Shown here in pieces: positions 59,901 through 64,000 of a stretch of DNA of 64,000 nucleotides. A program made the position numbers and the translations under genes. Location of the stretch: the NCBI GenBank assembly GCA_028564705.1, contig JAPXFQ010000364.1:3162001-3226000 (forward strand), given 5' to 3'. Under the pieces are notes generated by a model that was not told where the DNA came from, made no database searches, and saw only the letters and a program-made list of their open reading frames with translations. Positions within the stretch are counted from its first letter, which is position 1. Each line of letters opens with the position of its first letter. Source of the stretch: Apricaphanius iberus (Eukaryota > Chordata > Actinopteri > Cyprinodontiformes > Aphaniidae).

Positions 59901-62900
59901 CTGGGGATATATGCAAAGAGACATCAGATAAATCACATGCTCTGTGTTGAGTTTTTGTTAGTCTTCTTAACAGATTTGTATAAATAGTTAATAGACAGAT
60001 TAAAGCACTCTGTGATGCGGCTTTAAATAGCTGCAAGAATCCTTAAAGTGCCTATTGATTTTCCCATGATTTGAGCAGGAATGCATGCTTGATAAACTAT
60101 TAATTGTTACCACCTCACCTGGATTAATTATTGTCCTGCCTGTTAGGCAAAATTAACATTGTTGGCTTAATTTGTTTTGGTTGTAATTTGAATGGAGGAG
60201 AAACTAATAGAGTACCAGATTTGTAAGTTTTTTTATGATTGGATCAATAACTGTATAGTTTTATGCGCTTTGTTCTATGTTACAATTCTAACAGAGGATA
60301 CGACAGGGATAAACTTTGAAATGTTTTTTCCGTCTTGTGTTATTTGCTTGCTATTATCTAATCGGCCCACTTTCCTCTGCTCTTTCTATGTATACCGTCC
60401 ACCTCGTCAAACCTGGAGAAACACACAATCACAGAAAAACCCACATTTTGTTCCTCCCATGTTCTCTTCCTCTGCGTCTCTGGCTATCTTAAAGCAAGCA
60501 GCATCACCCGCTGGCAGATTATGGATGATTGACAGCTCTGCATACTCAGTGGTGTACCTGCGTGACTCACTGGAACATCACAACCACTTCAGTGGTGGGG
60601 GAGAGAGGAGGGGTATATAAATGTTGCTAGGAGATGGAGGAAAACCATTCCTGTGTTTTGTGATTACCTGGACTATGAGAAGCCGGGAACCGGTTGCCAC
60701 GGAGACCCACATGTCTTTTCTAATAGTATATTATGTTCAGTTGCGGTGTGCAGCCGTGCAGCAGCAGTTTGAGACAGTAATGGCCATCTGTTGGGAACGG
60801 TCATCTGAAGGGGAATTTAATAATCCGTCTGAAGGCTACACACAGCAGGTCAGCCTTTCTACAAGCTACAATTGTTATTACATCATTTTTGTCGACACTA
60901 GAAGTACAGCAAACTAGCTGACAAATTATTTAACTTTTAAATTAGAAAAAGAAGAGTCTGTATGGACTATTACACATATTCTAAAGTGATATTGTATTCG
61001 TATTAGCAGAATAAAGAAGGTTCCAGCTTTATTGAAACTCATTCCATATTTTTCACCCAAACATTGTGAGGTGAAGTTAGTGTAAAAAAAAAAAAAAAGA
61101 AACAATCAATTAATCAATACTTGCTCCTGCATATTTAAAATGTCCCTCTTTCACTTTTAAACTGGATGGTGATTTAATCTGAGAGAAAAGATTATATCAC
61201 TGAGAGAGGACTGGATGGATCTGAGATTTCCTGAGGCGGACAGAGAGATGACGGATCTGCTTGTCTGTTGAAGGTGGCTGACCTTTCCACTGGGTACTGA
61301 TGCCCATAACCAGTCTGGTGATACTGGAAGCCCCCACCCCCACTACATTTATTATCTGCCATTGCTAGTTTCACATTTGACTGCATTAGCTGAGAGCGAA
61401 CAATACACAAACAGCAAGCAGCAAAAAACAAAAAAGAAACAGACGTGGATAAAATGCATGTACACTTGATGGATTAAGAAAATCTACTTCTGGAATTCTT
61501 CTTCATACTGTAAGCCCTATGTCAAACGGCTTGTGGAAAAAAAAGTTGAAATCACTATCACAATATTATATAGTGCAATGTCCATATACCATTTTTCACG
61601 CAGTGAGATTATGTAAACCACCCAGAAGGTTTGAGTTAGTTTAACAAAAAATGCAAATATAGGTTGTTTATAGTTTACAATAACTTAAACAAGAGTAATT
61701 GAAAGCAATTATCATGTTTGTAAATTAGTATTTGCAAACGGTTTGAAATGAACATACAGAGATAGCAAACACATTATTCAAATCACTGAGGATCTGTGCA
61801 TCTTTCATCTGAATCCAGCCGTAGGTTATAATCGGCTAACAGAAGATGTCTGGAAACAAATCACTTAGATATAATTGCCAACATAAAGTTTGGACAAGAT
61901 GCAAAAAAATACTGAATATGATTTTTTCATAAAGGAAACAGAACAGTAACCAAAAACCCAGAGAACGAGCCCTACTTAAAGCTCTATTCAAAAGCAAAAA
62001 AGCTGCAGTTGGAGTTGTTTGATAATATGACAGGAAGCAGTAGCTGTTCTTACATAAATGGCCCAAAGGCAAGCCTTACTCCTTACTCCACCCAAATTAT
62101 GAGCAAATCAAAAGATATAAATAACTCAGTTTAAATCCAAAGTAAATTTAAGTCCAAATCCACCATTTTATAATGGATTTTTTGTGTTTTCACAAACAGA
62201 GAAAAATGTTTAGTGATCCTATAATTGTGCCTAAAATGATCTTTGTTCAATGTGGAGTAAATTAGTTAAGATTTGAAAAGGCTAAATATCTTACATTGTC
62301 AAGTACAGATGATAAAGTAGGGACTGGATGACAAAAAACGGAAATAGTTTTTATAGTTCTTTTAGGTCAAGATTCAAATCAGATATAGACTCCGGCTTCA
62401 AAACGTATAACCATGTTGTCTTGAAGTCCTTTCGTTGCGCATTATATAGGAGGTCGCCCTATCCTTCTTTACTTGATATGCAAATTCGCAATAGAATCCT
62501 AACAAGTAATTTGTTCTGTTGTTTTCGAAGTGCTGTCCCCAACGAGATGCTACCCTGGGTGGTGAGGCTTACTGCCCAAATCAGAAAAAGCTGGTGGAAG
62601 CTCATATCGCTTCATGTTGAAGCTTTAATGTAAACCAACTGTGCAAGGATTAAAAAAAAATGTATTGATGGTTTTAATTGGTCATTTTTAGTCATTTTAA
62701 AAAATGTTACCCTGTGTCCGAAGAGAATTGAGCTCCACATCTGCCCAGTTAAAAAAAAATAACCAAAGCCTAGAGTATATATCTGGAATGATCAGACAGA
62801 AATATATTACATTTCCCTTAATTCCAGACCTCCAAAAGACTGTTTTAACATCTTACCGAGATATGAAACTCCCTCCTCTGGAGTGATGGTGCCATACTTC

Positions 62901-64000
62901 ACCATCATCTTCACAAAATCAATCAGCGTCTTCATGATGGTGATCAGGGTTTCTCTTTCCTGAGCATCTTGATCTGGAAAAACAAAGCAGGAAAATATGG
63001 ATGGATGGATGGATGGATGGACGGACGGATGGAATGGTTTTTGAGATGTTTAATCGCTGAGTTCGTCATTACTGGAGGATAAATAATGAGTTCACTGGAG
63101 TGCCTGTATTTGTGTTGTGTGTGTGTTATGTGAGTGTGTAGGTGGGTATTTCATCTGCACTTCCTTTGTGTAGGAAACAAACAGGGACAAAAAGCTCTGA
63201 CTCATCCTGTGATAACTAAAAAATTAATACTCTTGGTGGAAGATGCTGTGAGGAGGATTTCTTGAAGTGTTTCAGTTTTTACCTGAATCAAGGCTCTTGA
63301 GCAGACGATAGAAGTTTGGGAAGTACTGCAGGTCCTGGAGCCCATCTTCAGGGTTCACCTCGTTGCCGTTCTCTTTGTCTATGTTGTCCCAGCTATTGTC
63401 GACCTCGTCCATCTCATCTTCCGCATCCTTGTCCACCTCGTCCACGATCTCGTCATCATCATTGCCTACTTCTTCTTCATCGTCTTCCTCGTAACGCTGC
63501 CTGGGTGGCTCCCAAGCATCCTGGAAAAACACCCAGTAGGTTTAAGTACATACTACAGCCGTCTGTTACCATGACCATGACTTTTCTGCTCATGCTGTAC
63601 CGTGTCTGAACCTAGGTCGTCCTGGTCTCCCCTAGACTCCCTGTCCATGCTCTCCATGTCCTCAATTTCATTGTTCCTGGCATTTTTAGTGATGAGATCC
63701 TGGAGGGCCTCGGCAACCTGGTACTCTAGATTTTCCGCCTGATCTTCAGTAATCTACAGAAAAGAAAAATAAATGCTATTTACACATATCTGCATCTCCT
63801 AGCGACAGAAAAGGTTGTGCAGAGTGAATTAGAGAGCGCTCCTGCAGGGAAAATGTCAAGCGACCCGCTGGGCTGAACTCAATATGAGCTACAGTAGGTT
63901 GTACTCTGAGCTTACCAGCCCCAGTTTGAGCAGCTTGGAGACGATCCTGTCAAATACCCCTCTGTCGTCCTCCTCATATATTTTGTTGGCAATCTTCTGA
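53873..64000 (-). CDS. scg3: SCG3, secretogranin III, C-terminal part (9 exons)
   Basis: SCG3 is a granin of dense-core secretory granules that binds chromogranin A and cholesterol-rich granule membrane and helps sort hormones. Exons in gene order: from beyond 64000 to 63916, 63753-63601, 63520-63283, 62973-62857, 59326-59243, 58261-58151, 57165-57076 and 53991-53873. Eight full or partial exons are read here with GT/AG and consistent phases. Diagnostic segments: [20 protein letters not shown] then [99 protein letters not shown]; ending KRIYTSM. All match human SCG3 in order. The signal peptide and N-terminal third are outside the window. Convergent with LYSMD2. Confidence 0.94.
53992..57075. 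other. SCG3 intron before the last exon
   Basis: About 3.1 kb, AT-rich, with no bounded repeat recognised. An open frame at 55603-55941 has no family resemblance. Confidence 0.45.
57076..57165 (-). CDS. scg3: SCG3 exon, [15 protein letters not shown]
   Basis: 30 codons, acceptor TGTACTCCAG, donor AATG|GTGAGA. Encodes [20 protein letters not shown] and KHNKEEGKN. Confidence 0.93.
57166..58150. other. SCG3 intron, gene-free
   Basis: AT-rich intron with poly-T tracts; nothing identified. Confidence 0.5.
58151..58261 (-). CDS. scg3: SCG3 exon, [14 protein letters not shown]
   Basis: 37 codons, acceptor TATTCTTAG. The donor is ACCA|GTCAGT, a non-ideal match chosen because it is the only one giving the phase needed by the next exon; read-through would stop at TGA 20-odd bases later. 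Confidence 0.85.
58262..59242. other. SCG3 intron, gene-free
   Basis: AT-rich with an AAAAAT short tandem run near 58292-58318; nothing else identified. Confidence 0.5.
59243..59326 (-). CDS. scg3: SCG3 exon, [14 protein letters not shown]
   Basis: 28 codons, acceptor ACCTGCAG, donor ACTG|GTAATG. Encodes [20 protein letters not shown] and PDISSLT. Confidence 0.92.
59327..62856. other. SCG3 intron, 3.5 kb
   Basis: Longest SCG3 intron seen. Open frames at 60192-60620 and 60621-60917 are not recognisable proteins and lack splice context. No bounded mobile element found. Confidence 0.45.
62857..62973 (-). CDS. scg3: SCG3 exon, [13 protein letters not shown]
   Basis: 39 codons, acceptor TTTTTCCAG, donor CTCG|GTAAGA. 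Encodes [20 protein letters not shown] and [18 protein letters not shown]. Confidence 0.93.
62999..63033. repeat. (ATGG)n microsatellite
   Basis: About eight ATGG/ACGG units in an SCG3 intron. Confidence 0.9.
63283..63520 (-). CDS. scg3: SCG3 exon with long acidic tract
   Basis: Starts [19 protein letters not shown], continues with about 35 mostly Asp/Glu residues and ends [19 protein letters not shown]. Acceptor TTTTTCCAG, donor TTCAG|GTAAAA, phase 1 out. Confidence 0.93.
63601..63753 (-). CDS. scg3: SCG3 exon, ITEDQAEN
   Basis: 51 codons, phase 0 both ends; acceptor TTTTCTGTAG, donor ACACG|GTACAG. Encodes [20 protein letters not shown] then a Glu/Asp/Arg-rich stretch. Confidence 0.92.
63916..64000 (-). 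CDS. scg3: SCG3 exon, partial at window edge
   Basis: Encodes [20 protein letters not shown] and SKLLKLGL; donor CTG|GTAAGC. The 5' end of the exon is cut by the window. Confidence 0.92.

Noticed and set aside
60192..60917. Two adjacent open frames (142 and 98 aa) in an SCG3 intron
   Set aside because: No family resemblance and no transcript context; length is within chance for this region.

Overview
The window is nuclear DNA of a bony fish (teleost). Protein-coding exons are short, bounded by GT/AG introns, and recognisable as vertebrate genes. The introns and intergenic DNA are packed with families typical of fish genomes: Tc1-like elements, hAT, PIF/Harbinger and TTAA-flanked MITEs, and L2/Rex1-like LINE pieces. 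No bacterial, viral or organellar gene was recognised.

Four host genes lie in the order LEO1(-), TMOD3(+), LYSMD2(+), SCG3(-). As I know it, this is the order of the human 15q21 block (SCG3-LYSMD2-TMOD2-TMOD3-LEO1), except that only one tropomodulin is present. Positions 1-6150 hold the 5' part of LEO1 (four coding exons, the acidic N-terminal half of a PAF1-complex subunit); its 3' part is off the left edge. About 1.8 kb separates LEO1 from the divergent TMOD3 promoter (about 7.9-8.1 kb). TMOD3 has a non-coding first exon and nine coding exons from 13158 to 26432, giving 346 aa, with a long 3' UTR probably ending near 28.14 kb. A 12.7 kb gap (28.2-40.86 kb) contains repeats only. LYSMD2 (40864-50672, three coding exons, 213 aa) is complete. 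SCG3 runs on the minus strand from the right edge to its stop at 53873; nine coding exons are visible, and the signal peptide and N-terminal exons are off the right edge. LYSMD2 and SCG3 converge tail to tail.

The four genes are not a pathway. LEO1 acts in transcription elongation, TMOD3 caps actin pointed ends, LYSMD2 is a LysM protein of unknown role, and SCG3 is a dense-core granule protein. Their grouping is conserved synteny.

The most informative non-genic content is transposon stratigraphy. Several elements have readable ends and target-site duplications and sit inside older elements. Examples are a PIF-like MITE in a fold-back element (14.3-15.07 kb), a hAT MITE in a dead Tc1 (32.1-33.6 kb), and a PIF-like MITE plus a hAT element, both apparently in one dead Tc1 within LYSMD2 intron 2 (46.06-50.37 kb). 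A 1.5 kb TTAA-flanked element (28895-30440) carries a THAP-like zinc-finger exon and a 152-bp tandem repeat. I found no convincing new multi-gene system; the nested elements, the THAP-carrying element and a possible alternative last exon of TMOD3 are the best leads. Family names come from memory of consensus sequences and were not searched.
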